From Cerioporus squamosus (Eukaryota; Basidiomycota; Agaricomycetes; Polyporales; Polyporaceae), in the NCBI GenBank assembly GCA_022592435.1, contig JABYQS010000546.1:1-18633 (forward strand): a DNA stretch of 18,633 nt. The letters run 5' to 3'. The translations under genes and the position numbers were made by a program. The notes beneath the pieces are model-generated. The model was given only the letters and a program-made list of their open reading frames with translations. It was not told the origin of the DNA and ran no database searches. This document shows positions 1 to 10,837 of this stretch, one piece after another; the stretch's first letter is position 1, and each line of letters opens with the position of its first letter.

Positions 1-2446
1 TGTGAGTTCGAGTTCTTCAGTTTCTACAGACAGATCACTGACCGAGGTTTCTGACGGAAAGTCTTCATCTCCAATGGTGTCAACACGCTGCTTGTCGAGA
101 CGATGCTCGACGGGAACTTTATCAGGTTTGCGTTCTGCGCTCTACTCCCACTGTTCTTCTGCGTGTCCTTGGTGAGCGTTTGCCTTGTTGTATGCGCCCT
201 GATCGAGACGCTGATGGCCCATTCCTTTCTAGTTCTTCTCGCTGCAGATTGTTCAGAACTTGTCCATGGCTATCGGCCCTATCGCTCAGTACCACAAGAA
301 TTCGAAGTACTACTCTGCGCAGAAGCCTCGTGCGAACAAGATCATCGACAACAACCTACCGCACATCACCATCCAGATGCCCGTTTATAAGGAGAGCTTG
401 GACACCGTCTTGTGAGTTGCCCACAGCCTTCTGCCCGGAAGGCAATCGTACTGACAGGGTCTCGCAGGGCGCCGTCTATCGAGTCCTTGAAGAAGGCCAT
501 GCAGACATACGCTCGTCAGGGTGGTACCTCAACCATCTTCATTAACGACGACGGTCTTCGCCTCCTCCCGGTCGAGGAGCGCGACGCGCGCATCCTGTTC
601 TACGCCAACCACGGTATCGGCTGGGTCGCCCGCCCGAAGCACGACGACGCGCCCGATGGCTTCAAGCGTGCCGGTCGGTTCAAGAAGGCCTCGAACATGA
701 ACTACGGTCTCTCGCTCTCGCTCATGGCGGAGAAGCACCTGGCGAACCTGCTGAGCGCGAAAGCCGGTCGCACTCGGTCCGCGGGAGCGTCCTGTCCCCG
801 CACGGCGTGAACGAGAACATGCGCTACGGCATGCAGTACCAGAACCACGACAGCGAGGACCAGGGCGTGATCAACCAGGGCTTTGGGCAGCGCGTCCGCG
901 CGCACAGCGACACGAGCTCGCAGCTCGGCGACGAGTGGGAGGACCTCGAGGAGAAGGCGCTTCAGCTGGCGATCGACGAGGTCTACGATGCGTCCGGGCA
1001 CAAGTTCCGCCCCTGGGCTGCGAACGGACGTGCTTGCCGCGTGGGCGAGATCGTGCTCATTGTCGACTCGGACACCGTCGTGCCCGAGGACTGCCTGCGC
1101 GACGCGGCGCGCGAGATGGCCGAGTGCCCGACGGTCGCGATCATCCAGCATGAGTCGGACGTCATGCAGGTCGCGCACCACTACTTCGAGAACGGCATCG
1201 CGTACTTCACGCGCAGGATCAACAGGTGTATCTCGTTTGCGTGCGCGAACGGCGAGGTTGCGCCGTTCGTCGGCCACAACGCCTTCCTCCGGTGGAAGGC
1301 GCTCCAGGACGCGGCGTTCGTCGATCCTGCAGACGGGAAGGAGAAGATTTGGTCCGAGTCGAACGTGTCCCGAGGACTTCGATATGGCGCTCCGTCTGCA
1401 GATGCGTGGGTACATCATCCGCTGGGCAACGTACTCGAAGGGTGGCTTCAAGGAGGGTGTCTCGCTCACGGCCGATGATGAGCTCAACCGCTGGCAGAAG
1501 TACGCATATGGTGAGCATCTCTTTCTCGTCGTGGGTGTGGCGAACGACTTCTCACTCGACATATGCAGGCTGTAACGAGCTACTGTTCAACCCGCTCGCT
1601 CAGTGGTGGCGGAAGGGCCCCATCGCGCACCAGATCCACAAGTTTATCTGGTCCGGTGCTCCCCTTCACTACAAGTTCTCGATGCTGGCGTACATGTTCT
1701 CGTACTGTAAGTCGCGTCCTGCCTGCACGATGTCTACCAGGAGCTGACCTCTGTGTGCTTGCAGACGGTATCGCGGCGGCCATCACCATCTCAATCATCA
1801 ACTACGTCATGCTTGGCTTCCAGTTCCCCGTGGACGGCTTCTATATGCACAGTTTCGAGATCTGGCTTGCGACGACGGTCGTCTTTTACGGCTCCGGCAA
1901 CGTCGGATTCACTCTGCTCGAGTATCGTTTGGGCGAGAAGTCAATCATGGGTGCTCTCTGGGAGAACATCATGTGGGTTCCGTTCTTGTGAGTACCATTC
2001 TTCATTGTCTCCGCTTCAAACTCGGAACCTCTGACGACTCTCCTCGCAGCTTCTTCTTCTTCGGTGGTCTGTCCATCCAGTGTCGCAAGCAATTCTCGCG
2101 CATTTGTTCTCGTACAACATGACGTGGGGTGCGACGAAGAAGGAAGTCGAACGTTCCAACTTCTTCAAGGAGGTGCCCAAGATCTTCAAGCGCTTCTGGT
2201 TCCCGTGGCTGGTGTCGTGGATTCTCGTCGCAGCGATTGTCATCCTCAGCACGCCCCTCGTCCCGATCGAGTGGAGAATAGATGGTTCCGCATGGGCCGT
2301 CATCTTCCCCCTTGCCCTTCTCGTAGGCTGTCATATCCTCTTCCCGGTACGTGCGCTTGCGATCTGTACGCTGCTGTTGCTCGTGACTGACAATGCGTGC
2401 ATCGCAGATCGTTCTCAACCCATGGTTGATGATCTTCTCATACTGA
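1..2446 (+). CDS. Membrane GT2 family glycosyltransferase (5' partial, three frame breaks)
   Basis: This is a processive-type family 2 glycosyltransferase, related to chitin/cellulose synthase-like enzymes and probably to the fungal ZtGT2-like group; its sugar product is unknown. Exons read 1, 62-171, 233-411, 468-1510, 1569-1706, 1765-1987, 2050-2346 and 2408-2446, with introns of 56-62 nt. Visible motifs are FINDDG near 540, the DxD-like IVDSDT near 1060-1078, the acceptor-site EDFDMALRLQ near 1371-1400, and ELNRW near 1482, a variant of QxxRW with Glu replacing Gln. A membrane segment lies before the catalytic domain (about 118-240), and four or five follow it (1767 onward), ending in IFSY-stop. 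Frame must shift at about 751-755 (one base missing), 1369-1371 (one extra C in CCC) and 2078-2081 (one base missing). No intron explains these, so the copy is either a recent pseudogene or carries assembly errors. The family call is firm; the start lies outside the window. Confidence 0.8.
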
Positions 2447-3079
2447 ACGATCACGGCGCGTCGCTGCCGGACCATCTTCCTCGCATGTCTCATATACCAC
2501 TACGATACCTGCATACGGACGACCGCCTACTTATTACTGCGCCCCCTTCCCCATCCCCGTTACCGTTACCGTCTGCGTTTACATACGTACGGACTAACCA
2601 CACGCTCTTTGTCTCCGCGCTGCGCGGCGCGCGGGTCGCTCGCTAGACGCATGGCGTGCACTGCCCAGCAGAGTCTCAGTGCCTCGTCCATCACCTGCCG
2701 CGCACCCCATGTACATTTGTGAATGACTCTCATGGACATGCTCCGGCTTCATGGACTGGAAATTTTCCCCGTATCGTCCGCTGCACTTCATGCTCCCCCC
2801 CCCTCCCGCCTCTCCTACATACATACATACGCCCATTATCGCTGCCGCAACCCGATACGTGCACCCATATATACTCTAGCTGCTGCTGCTCTGTACGCCA
2901 TCTAACACTGCTCCCTTTTGCTGCACGGTTTCATTGCCCTGCATTCATCTGCTCTTGCTTTTCAACGCCGTGAATCTTCTTCCGCAATGTTTTAGTCCTA
3001 GTGTTTTCCAATAGTGCATTCACGAGTAGAACCATATTGACAATGTCAATCATCATCATCCTCGTTGTCCAACCTGTTG

Positions 3080-3110
<31 letters not shown>

Positions 3111-3314
3111 ATGCCTCATCATCGTGACCGAGCTCATACTTGTTCCATGAAAGCCACCCCATACGAGACAGGAAAACATACTAAAGGTGCATTAGAACGC
3201 GTGTGGCGTGCATGTGAACATACACTATGTATTGGGTCCGTTCCTTCTTACAGAAGACGAGTCCATGACGCAGTGTTCGTAGGAGTCCATTAGTCCGTAA
3301 CAAGTTCCGCAATC
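2447..3314. other. Intergenic region between convergent 3' ends
   Basis: This 868-nt stretch separates the stop codons of the GT2 gene and the left sedolisin, which converge on it. I see no supportable gene. It holds 3' flanks, a short C-rich run near 2792-2805, an ACAT-type tetranucleotide run near 2816-2830, and a ten-unit TGC repeat at 3081-3110. The small open frames here have no recognisable protein content. Confidence 0.6.
3081..3110. repeat. (TGC)10 trinucleotide microsatellite
   Basis: Ten perfect consecutive TGC units lie in the non-coding gap between two convergent genes. On the complementary strand the same tract reads as GCA and could encode poly-Ala, but no gene is supported there. 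Repeats of this kind are length-variable and could serve as a strain marker. Confidence 0.95.
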
Positions 3315-5473
3315 TCAAAGATAGAAAGCCTTCAGCAGGCGATCGAAGTCGGGCGTGCCCAAGCCGGTAACCTACAGAGCAGTGAACGTGAGCACCCTCG
3401 CCTAAGTACGCAGTTCAAGAGGGGCGTAACACGCGAATAACGCACCGGATCCCACCCTTCAGTCGCGTTAATGACGCGAAGCGGGTCGTCGTCCAAGCAC
3501 TGGACGGAGCTGAATCCCGCAGTGACGTCCGTGAACACCTTGGAGCCCTCCGAGTACAGCCACGGGTTCAGGAATCCAACTGTGGGCTTTCCGGCGGAGA
3601 TGAGCTTGTCGTTGAGGAGCGTGATCATGGACGCGAACACGGGGCACGCCGCGCTCGTCCCGTAGACGTGTAGCCAGTAGCCGGCGTCGTAGACGGTGTA
3701 GTTGTCCGCCTTGAGGGCAACGTCCGGGTACGCGCGCCCGCTCACGTTGTACCGGCCGGTGTTGGGATCGGTCCCGGAGACCTTGTCGAGGTAGGCGGTG
3801 ACGGCAGGGTCTTGGTATGACGGGCGAGCGAAGTAGTTCGAGAATCCGCCAGACGAGCCTGTCCACCCAATTTGCGGATAGTAGCCGGATGTTCCGCCGA
3901 CGGCGGTGATGCTATGCATCCTCGGAGATGAGCATAAGCGCAGTGAACAATGGAGAGGAGCACACTCACTACGGGCACGATGCCGGAAAGTTGGGACTGA
4001 AGTCGGTGGTGTTGGTGATGAAGTCACACCCCGCACCGGAGTCGCCGCTAGCGAACAACAGCGTCGTGCCGCGAGCAGTGAGCTGCGCGTACCCTTGGCA
4101 GATCCTACTGAACCCGGAGTCAATATATTATGCACAGATGCTCAGAACGCAACTCACTCGGTGATGTCGAAGTCCCAATTGTTCTCGAAGTGAGCATAGC
4201 TCGTACTCAGGACCTGCGGCAGCTCCGAATCATTGAGCGCATTGAGGAAGATCGTCTCGTCCAAGAAGCCGAATACCCCATCCTGCGGGTTGTTGCCCTC
4301 TTGATAACTGATGACGTAGGCACCCGTGGCAACGCCCACAGTATACTGGATATCGAGGTCCTGCATAGTACCGATGTCAGCAATGCTCAACAAGAGGTCC
4401 CTAGGCTTACTCCCTCGACTACCGCGAACGGGTTCTGGCTATCCACTCCACCATCCCACCCTACGAAGGTGTAGTTCGTCTTGGACGCATCAACATCGGT
4501 CCTATAGTTCTCCAAGAATGTCTGCAGAGAATTCAGTCCAGTGAAGCGTTCCGGACTGCAGAAAAGACCGCACCGTGAGGTAGGCGTAGTGTGGTTCGTT
4601 ACCGTAGAACACGGTAACCCCGAGGGTGACGTTGTTCTTGACGGGTGTTGCCGGGATATTGTAGAGCTCCTGCAAACAAGCCGGAGTAGTACCCTGAATA
4701 CACACAGTTGAGTTCGCATCGGCGCGTTTGAGCAGCCTCTGTGGGACGTCATCAATAAATCGCTTCGCCTTGGTCGCGGAGGACTGTAGCTTGGGATCAG
4801 GGAAGCTATGTGACGATTGATGTAAGTGGACAGGGATCATTGCTCCATGGAGTCTACGACCACCTACGTTATCGTCGGATGTACGAAGTCGACATGCGAT
4901 CGCAGAGAGGCAGGCAGAGAGTAGGACAGTGTCCGGACCACTTACGTCCCGCTCTGTTGGTGGGCGAAAGTCTTGAATTCCGTATCGAACAACTCGTTCA
5001 CCTTCTTGACTGGGATCTCGAAGCTGATCCAATCTCCCGCAGCCGAGCTAGTGGCGGCGGTGAGTCCGATCTCCTGCAACCACGCATTGACAGCTTCGGC
5101 TGCTTCAGCCTTAGGAGCAACGAACTGTACGACCTGGAAATAGACGTTTCAATCGTACGGTAGTACTGCGAACGAGTCTGAGACACACCTGCTCCTTCGA
5201 GAGCCACTGTCGAAATGTGGGACTTGCAGGGTCGCTCACCCTGTACAGAGCATCTATGAGGCCCTTCGGGTCGCTCTGAGCGAGAGCGAAACGAAGGGTC
5301 AACGTCTGCTCGGGTGAAGCCGGACCGACTTCAGAAAAGCCGACGGGGGCGACGCTCCTAGATGCGCGGACTCGCAAGTCCTGTCTTAGGTGAGGGGATG
5401 CCAGTGGGCTTGCGCCACACAAGTTCGACAGAAGTGATGCAAAGGTCAGCCAGAACGCAAGCATAGCTATCAC
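3315..5473 (-). CDS. Sedolisin (S53) / tripeptidyl-peptidase-like secreted protease with in-frame stop
   Basis: This is an acidic secreted serine-carboxyl peptidase of family S53. Exons on the minus strand are 5473-5189, 5133-4868, 4805-4574, 4521-4411, 4360-4158, 4107-3970, 3911-3446 and 3371-3315 (586 codons). Residues 1-21 form a signal peptide with a likely cut after CGA. An activation pro-domain runs to roughly residue 200, followed by the catalytic domain. Catalytic Glu297 and Asp301 lie in E-G-D-L-D, the oxyanion Asp388 in SGDSGAG, and the nucleophile Ser498 in YGTSAACP. The ending [12 protein letters not shown] is typical of the family. All exon phases match the intact paralogue at 15011-17278. 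The one defect is TAA at 4944-4942 (codon 159, pro-domain), in a stretch that otherwise reads [21 protein letters not shown]. The same bases form a GTAAGT donor, so alternative splicing could bypass the stop. It may be functional through splicing, a fresh pseudogene, or a base-call error. Confidence 0.88.
4942..4944 (-). other. In-frame TAA overlapping a GTAAGT splice donor in the left sedolisin
   Basis: On the minus strand the exon reads GGG ACG TAA GTG GTC CGG. The TAA stops translation at codon 159, while GTAAGT beginning at 4945 is a consensus donor. The nearest usable acceptor, at 4806, is the natural 3' end of intron 2. A 4945-4806 intron (140 nt) would join AC to C, restore ACC TTC CCT, and drop exactly 26 codons. 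Other AG sites in between (for example 4864) lead straight into a stop. Confidence 0.85.
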
Positions 5474-6573
5474 GCTTGGATGAAGATGATGCGCACCCCG
5501 AGCTGATATACTGCCTGACGGTATGCCTGGATTGCCCTCAGGCTGTGTGGACTCCTACACTCGGCGCGGCCACTCTGCGTTGATCGGGGCAGCTGCGGGC
5601 CAGACGCCATTGCAGATGGATCCAATGCGGCATCAGTCTATAACTAGACTGCAAATCAGCCCGGACATCAGGTGGGCAGGCCCACCAGGCCGTCTCTGGG
5701 AGTCGGTATCACTTCAGTACCAGACAACTCACGCGATGATGCGTTCTCCCACGACGGCGACTGAGAGCCAGAACGTACGTAATAAATTGCCCGTTAGGCT
5801 CGTTGGTGGGGCAAGTAGGGGCAAGTGCGTTGATATTCCTACGGGACGAGGGAACCGACGCAATGCATTACAAAGTCGGCGCAGCTCGAATCATGGAGGA
5901 TCGCTCTGGCATCATGAGGGGCCAACCGTGTCGCGAGCCCGCCGAGGTCATGTTCCATATGGGGGGACGACCCTCGCTTGGCGGACCCAGTGCTTCCTTG
6001 GAGGGGGTCTACGTGCGTGCATGTATCGACAACTTGAGGATCAGGACGATGATTACTGCTCAGTGCTGACACGGCGGATAATTCGGACGTATTGTAGTAC
6101 TAGTACTACCAGGTTTGTTAGCGAAGATTCATGACTGTGCTGTGTCGTACATACGAGTGACCTAGATTACACTCACCTTCCGGAGTGCTGATGGTCCGTG
6201 ATGCCACCGCAAGGGACCCTTAGTAGTAGTGCAACTTGAGTTGAACTAGGCTTCTAGGTCTTGAGCCTGATTGAGAGTCAGACACACAATTGTCGGCGCC
6301 TCGAGATCGCTTTCCTTTGAACTTGAGCGCTTGAGCGCTGACTGCACTTGTCCGAGTCCAAGTGGCAAGAACACGACTCTGATATTGTAGCGAAAGGTAA
6401 TTGGCTTTCTATGTCTACGGAATGTTTTAATCTTGCATAACTGCGTTTGTGGTGGTGGTGGGGACACAATGAGATGTAGTATGAGTCTTTCAGACCCAAG
6501 ATTGAGGCCTTAATAGTAACAGTCGTTCTTGTCCCTGCCAACCACACGCAGCCAGCAAAGGCGACATCCCGCC
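5474..6573. other. Divergent intergenic region, sedolisin / F-box A
   Basis: This 1.1-kb stretch lies between two start codons facing away from each other, so it should hold both promoters. I find no clear TATA box or known operator. It contains a tandem GGGGCAAGT pair near 5806-5824, a perfect 16-bp palindrome at 6094-6109, and a CTTGAGCG-type direct repeat near 6320-6340. A 203-codon open frame (5523-6134, +) crosses it, but its sequence is low in recognisable structure and looks like chance. Confidence 0.5.
6094..6109. repeat. Perfect 16-bp palindrome
   Basis: The sequence GTAGTACTAGTACTAC equals its own reverse complement with no spacer. It sits in the divergent promoter region about 480 bp upstream of the F-box A start and 620 bp upstream of the sedolisin start. 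It could bind a dimeric regulator, but no factor is recognised. Confidence 0.9.
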
Positions 6574-8261
6574 ATGTCTTCTGGTGAGTGCACACCGTGG
6601 TCGCGGCCTCTCTTCGCACATCTGATAACAGACACCGAACTGACGGAGAAAGCATCGGTGTAGACCTTACTAGACGCCTTCCAGTTGAAATCCTCGCCGA
6701 AATATTCGTAACCCTGAAGCACGGAGACGGAAACAAACCGTATGGGTTCCACAGTCCATGGGTCCGTGTCACATGGGTCTGCGCGCGATGGCGAGAGATC
6801 GCCGTGAACACGCCTTTCTTGTGGACCTCGGTGGCGATCCAAGAACACGGTGCGCTCCTTGACAAAACAAGGACTCTCCTGGAACGTGCAGGGACCTGTC
6901 CGCTCCAGCTGTACGTCGATTTGCAGAGGTTCAAGCATGCGGACATTCGCGGGGTATTTGACACAGTGCGGCTGTTGGGGAATGTCGTCGGAGCCCTGCA
7001 GATTCGCTACCTTCACCACTCTTCTCGTGAAGTTCATAGCGGCCTCCGTCGTCTTGGCAAGCACCGCCTTACTTCGCTCGAACTCCTCTGTCATGGGGCC
7101 ATCAGGACCCCATACAAGTGGGAATTTAGTCCATCCGAGTTCCCCGCTCTTCACTCCTTGACCATGAGGTCAGCCCTACCAATTGCCAGCGGTTCCCTCG
7201 TACACTTGCGGCAACTCACTCTTGAAGCGATAGACCCTGCCCAGGGCGAGGACAGCGGTTATCTCTACGAGTTCCTACGATGCTCCCCGTCGCTGAGGGG
7301 GTTGTCTCTCTCTGACGCTTTCGTGGACACTCTCACTGAGTCCTACATCAATCGATCAATTCCGGCAGTCACGTCACCGCACCTCCATTCCCTCCGCATA
7401 GATGGGCCCTTGCTGGGTTCTGCCGCATTTCTTAAACACTTGCGTCTACCCGCATTGAGACTCCTCTGCATCGATGGCTACACCGACGCAGTGGTCGGTG
7501 ATGACGTTCTCCATGACATTTTCCCGTCCAACTCCGGAGAAGCCTTACCGTTACTCTCGCGCACGAACTCCCTCGTACTCCGCTTCGGATCCTCTCGCTA
7601 CGAAGGGAACATCATCCACGTCGGTGGTACCCGCATGGAAGCACAGGCAGGAGATCCGGACAAGCACCGCTACGAGTGGTCGGTGTCAATCCCATGTCAG
7701 TGCATCTTCGACGACAACGACGACGACGACGATGGAGGAGAATACCTTAGAGAACAGTATGCGGGCTTGGTCAGCCACTTACCTCCCTTGCTCAATTGCG
7801 CGCACATGAACCATCTGGAGCTTCACGTCGCCCATGGCCTCCCTGTCACGCGCGATTGGACACGATGGCTAACCCAGTTTCCACGACTGCAGTCCCTCAC
7901 CCTCGGCTGTGGCGCGCTCATCAAGGAGGTCCTACACCACCTGCGCAACGACCGGAAACATGAGCTGCTACCTAGGATGAAGAAGCTCAAGCTGTGCCTC
8001 TGCAAGTTCGATGATGGTTCCACGACGGTGTTCTCGCAGCCGGACTTCTGCGAGTGGCTCCGGCACAGGCACGCGCTCAGGCTGTCGCTGTCGGAGTTGA
8101 CCATACGTATACCGACTAACAGGCCGGCTAGTCAACACTACCTCCTGAACCTGGGCCATATGATTGCGGCCCAAGTGTCGTCGTTCGAAACGGGTATCGA
8201 AAGGGAAGGGGTACGGATCTTGACTAAGGAACAATGTGCGGCATGTGATGCGAGCTACTGA
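6574..8261 (+). CDS. F-box / LRR-like protein A
   Basis: A likely substrate-receptor subunit of an SCF (Skp1-cullin-F-box) ubiquitin ligase. Exons are 6574-6583 and 6664-8261 (535 aa). The first exon encodes only MSS plus one base; a GTGAGT donor and a GTGTAG acceptor (80-nt intron, CTGAC branch site) then join it to DLTRRLPVEILAEIF. The F-box lies at about residues 5-62, with the usual WVCARWREIA and FLW signature of mushroom F-box-like proteins. Leucine-rich segments follow (LRQLTL, LRGLSL, LHSLRI, LQSLTL), then an acidic Asp run near residues 350-360 coded by GAC repeats. The protein ends in EQCAACDASY with a CxxC at 528/531. It is a tandem, strongly diverged paralogue of the next gene and closest to the broken copy at the right end. 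The substrate is unknown. An unspliced GTG start at 6588 would give a longer open frame but is not credible. Confidence 0.82.
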
Positions 8262-8709
8262 GTAGCAGGATGGGAGTCGGACGAGCGCGACGAGTAGCAC
8301 TACATTCGTATGGCGCATAGTTTCGGACGTTTTTGCTATTCACAATTTACTATCGGTCTTTTCCTTGGGAATCTTGGGATGGAACACGAATAGGATGATT
8401 GATACATGTAACCAGCCTACTCATTAATTGATACCATTGACGAACGCTTACCATTATTTGCATGCGCAAAGCCCGACATCCCAGATGCGCTTTGTGATTC
8501 AAGTCGTCGTGACAAACACGCAAAACGTCAGAAAAAGTCAACCTTATGACGGCTAAGAATGGAGAGGGACATGCGGGATGGGGCCTTTGCTATCGAAAGA
8601 CTGAAACTAATTGTCTGGTTGCAGGCGGCGAATAAAGTCGCGACGGTTCCAACTCCCGCCTTCCTTAACTTCGCCATACACTGGTACCGCATTACCGCTG
8701 GCAGACATC
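8262..8709. other. Intergenic spacer between the two F-box genes
   Basis: This 448-nt stretch lies between the stop of F-box A and the proposed start of F-box B, which run in the same direction. It should hold the 3' end of A and the promoter of B. The first part is AT-richer than the coding sequence around it. I see no gene, clear TATA box or repeat in it. Confidence 0.5.
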
Positions 8710-10339
8710 ATGCAGTTGCGCGATCATGGTAGGCTTTACTTCGTGGTCGTCGGCCAAGGCTCATGCTCACGCGCTTCGACCCGCAGATCTCGTTCTCATG
8801 GCCCCTGCGGCGGAACTACCACCGAAGGTCCTCGAGAAGATCTTCCTGGCCTTGCAGGCTGAAAGCATCTCCGACGTGTCACCCTGCGACGACTCGGGCT
8901 TCCGAGCCCCCTGGGTCCAAGCCGCAACTTGGGTGTGCCACCGCTGGAGGGAAGTGGCGCTAACCACTCCGAAGCTCTGGTCGACCATCCGCATTTCCTC
9001 GAGGACCTGCGAGCCAGAGGCCATCGACACTCTCATCAAACGCGCTGGGGACGAAGACTTGGAGGTCTTCGTGGATGGCCTGGGCCTCGACATGCCAAAG
9101 GCGTGCGCGCTCGTCCAGCCGCACGGACAGCGCGTTTCCGTGCTGAGCGTCGACTTTGACGAGGTGCAGGCGGCGACGGTCCAGGTGCTTTTGATGCATA
9201 TGGGCCCGAGGCTGGGCAACTTGCAGCTCTATTGCGACATGCCTGCCGCTGAGCACGGCCTCGTACTGGACCCAGAGACGGTGCCTAGCCTGCACACGCT
9301 GGTGGTTCGCCACATCTACGTGCAGCCGAAGGCGGAGATGGGGAGCTTGACAGAGTTGACCCTCGAGCAGCTGTGGGGTGCAGGCGAGAAAGAGCAGCGC
9401 GGACAGCTGCTGTACACCATCCTCGCAATGTGCCCGAATCTCGAGATCCTGGACCTGACGGATGCAATGCCCAGAGCTGACCACCTGGACCCTGACACGA
9501 CGCCAACGCTCGAGTTCTCGAAGATGCGCAGCATGGTTGTGAACGAGCTCGCGATCGACCTCCCAGCAAACCTGGCCCACTTCAAGTTGCCCGCGAGCGC
9601 CGAACTGCTCATCACCGCACGGTACGACAGTTGTCCGCCAGAATGGGACGACGAGACGACGGTGCTGCCGATGAACGTGCTCCCGGGGAACCAGCACGAG
9701 AACTTCCCGATGTTCGGGGACGAGACTATTGACTTGTCGCTCACCCTCGGAGCGCGCTGCTGTCTCCCGGACATCATGGTGCAGGGCGGCAACTGGAGCA
9801 TCAACATCCCGACCATGGAGGACGAGGCAGAGAGCGTGAACCGCCTCCCCGAGTTCGTCATCCACGTCCTGGACGGCCTCCCGGACATCGTCCTCCGACC
9901 CCAGAACATCAAGTTCCTGGACCTCCATATATCGCAACACCTGCCAGACTTCGACGACTGGGCGGCGCTGCTTTCGGAGTTTCCCAACGTCTTTGCATTG
10001 ACTGTTGGGGGTAGGAGGGCGTTCAATGCGGTGGTAGGCGCCCTCAACACCTACAAGGAGGAGTTGCTGCCGAAGCTGTTCCAACTGACGGCGTGCATCG
10101 CCGTGAAGATCGATGTGAACACGAAGGCGGATGCACGGGCTTTCGGGGCGCTTCTGGTTGAGCGGGCGAACGTGGGCAAATTGTTGAAGAGCCTGATCGT
10201 TAAGGTTCCGGAGATGCCGCTCAACGACGCGACCATTCGTCTCGCGGGCTCTCTGGTCGCCCATATGGCCCTTCGTGGAGGCCGCGTCAGGGTCGAGCGG
10301 AAGGCCTGCATCGCTTGTCACGGAAAGCACGAGCACTGA
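8710..10339 (+). CDS. F-box / LRR-like protein B
   Basis: A second probable SCF substrate receptor. Exons are 8710-8728 and 8787-10339 (523 aa). I chose ATG 8710, giving MQLRDH, then a 58-nt intron (GTAGGC...CCCGCAG), because this puts the first intron in phase 1, just as in F-box A. The unspliced ATG at 8726 remains possible. The F-box is at about residues 14-72 (AELPPKVLEKIF, WVCHRWREVA, LW). Leucine-rich repeats such as LTELTLEQL, LEILDL, IKFLDLHI and VFALTVGG follow. The protein ends KACIACHGKHEH, a CxxC (514/517) followed by a His-rich tail. Architecture matches gene A, but sequence identity is low outside the F-box and C-terminus, so the duplication is old. GC content and third-position G/C are high, which opens a long antisense frame that is not a gene. 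Confidence 0.83.
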
Positions 10340-10837
10340 GCTTGGAGAGCAGAGGGGAGTGGAGGGGGAGCGCCTTTTCTTTTGCCAAGTAGCTCGAACC
10401 GTTCGTGAGATGATTTGTTGGTTCGTCGGATGGGACATACAGGACAGCAATTCATTGTCTAGCGTGTGCATGATGCTCAGTATCAAACCACGTACAGAGG
10501 CTTGCGAGGATCTCACCGGGGGACGGAAGCTGGTCATACTTTGGTACATAGCCCATATTTCACAAGCGAGATGCCGATCGTCTCACTGCAGGCAGATGAC
10601 GTGCAGTTCAGACAGACGAAGTGTGTATATTCTGTCCCCGATCCATGGCGATTCATTTGGGTAGCCTGTACCGACTTCATGAACGGAGTGACGCTCCCGT
10701 TGTCTACCTGTGGTCAGCAGTGGCAAATTCGGAGAAATGCGTCAGCATAGTACTCCGGCGACGGATAGCCGACCCAGTAAGATTACTAAACATATGTGTT
10801 GTACACGCAACTTGTACTTCTCTGTTACTCGACGTGA
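10340..10837. other. Intergenic region between convergent F-box B and BNA1
   Basis: About 500 nt separate two stop codons that face each other. The region should contain both 3' untranslated regions. No convincing gene, canonical AATAAA signal, structured RNA or repeat is visible. Short open frames on the plus strand are chance extensions from the end of F-box B. Confidence 0.5.

Noticed and set aside
172..247. Longer version of GT2 intron 2 ending at CTGCAG (247)
   Set aside because: The TTTCTAG acceptor at 232 gives a 61-nt intron, has a CTGAT branch site at normal distance, and keeps the five in-frame residues FFSLQ that extend a membrane helix. Both versions keep frame.
702..1562. A 286-codon minus-strand open frame opposite the GT2 gene
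   Set aside because: The plus strand here carries the DxD, ED and xxxRW motifs of a GT2 enzyme. The antisense text has no recognisable protein signature and arises from G/C-rich codons.
4403..4522. Reading the GT2 and sedolisin introns as frameshifts or separate small genes
   Set aside because: Consensus donors, branch sites and acceptors of 50-62 nt explain these frame changes, and in the sedolisins the paralogue repeats every position.
6588..6663. Unspliced upstream extension of F-box A beginning at a GTG codon
   Set aside because: It starts with GTG rather than ATG and runs through a good intron (GTGAGT at 6584 to GTGTAG at 6663) that joins an ATG exon to the F-box in frame and in the same phase as in F-box B.
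8960..10549. A 529-codon open frame on the minus strand opposite F-box B
   Set aside because: It is an antisense shadow. The plus strand has a clear F-box and leucine-rich pattern, and its high third-position G/C removes stop codons from the opposite strand. The antisense protein is rich in Arg, His and Val with no domain.
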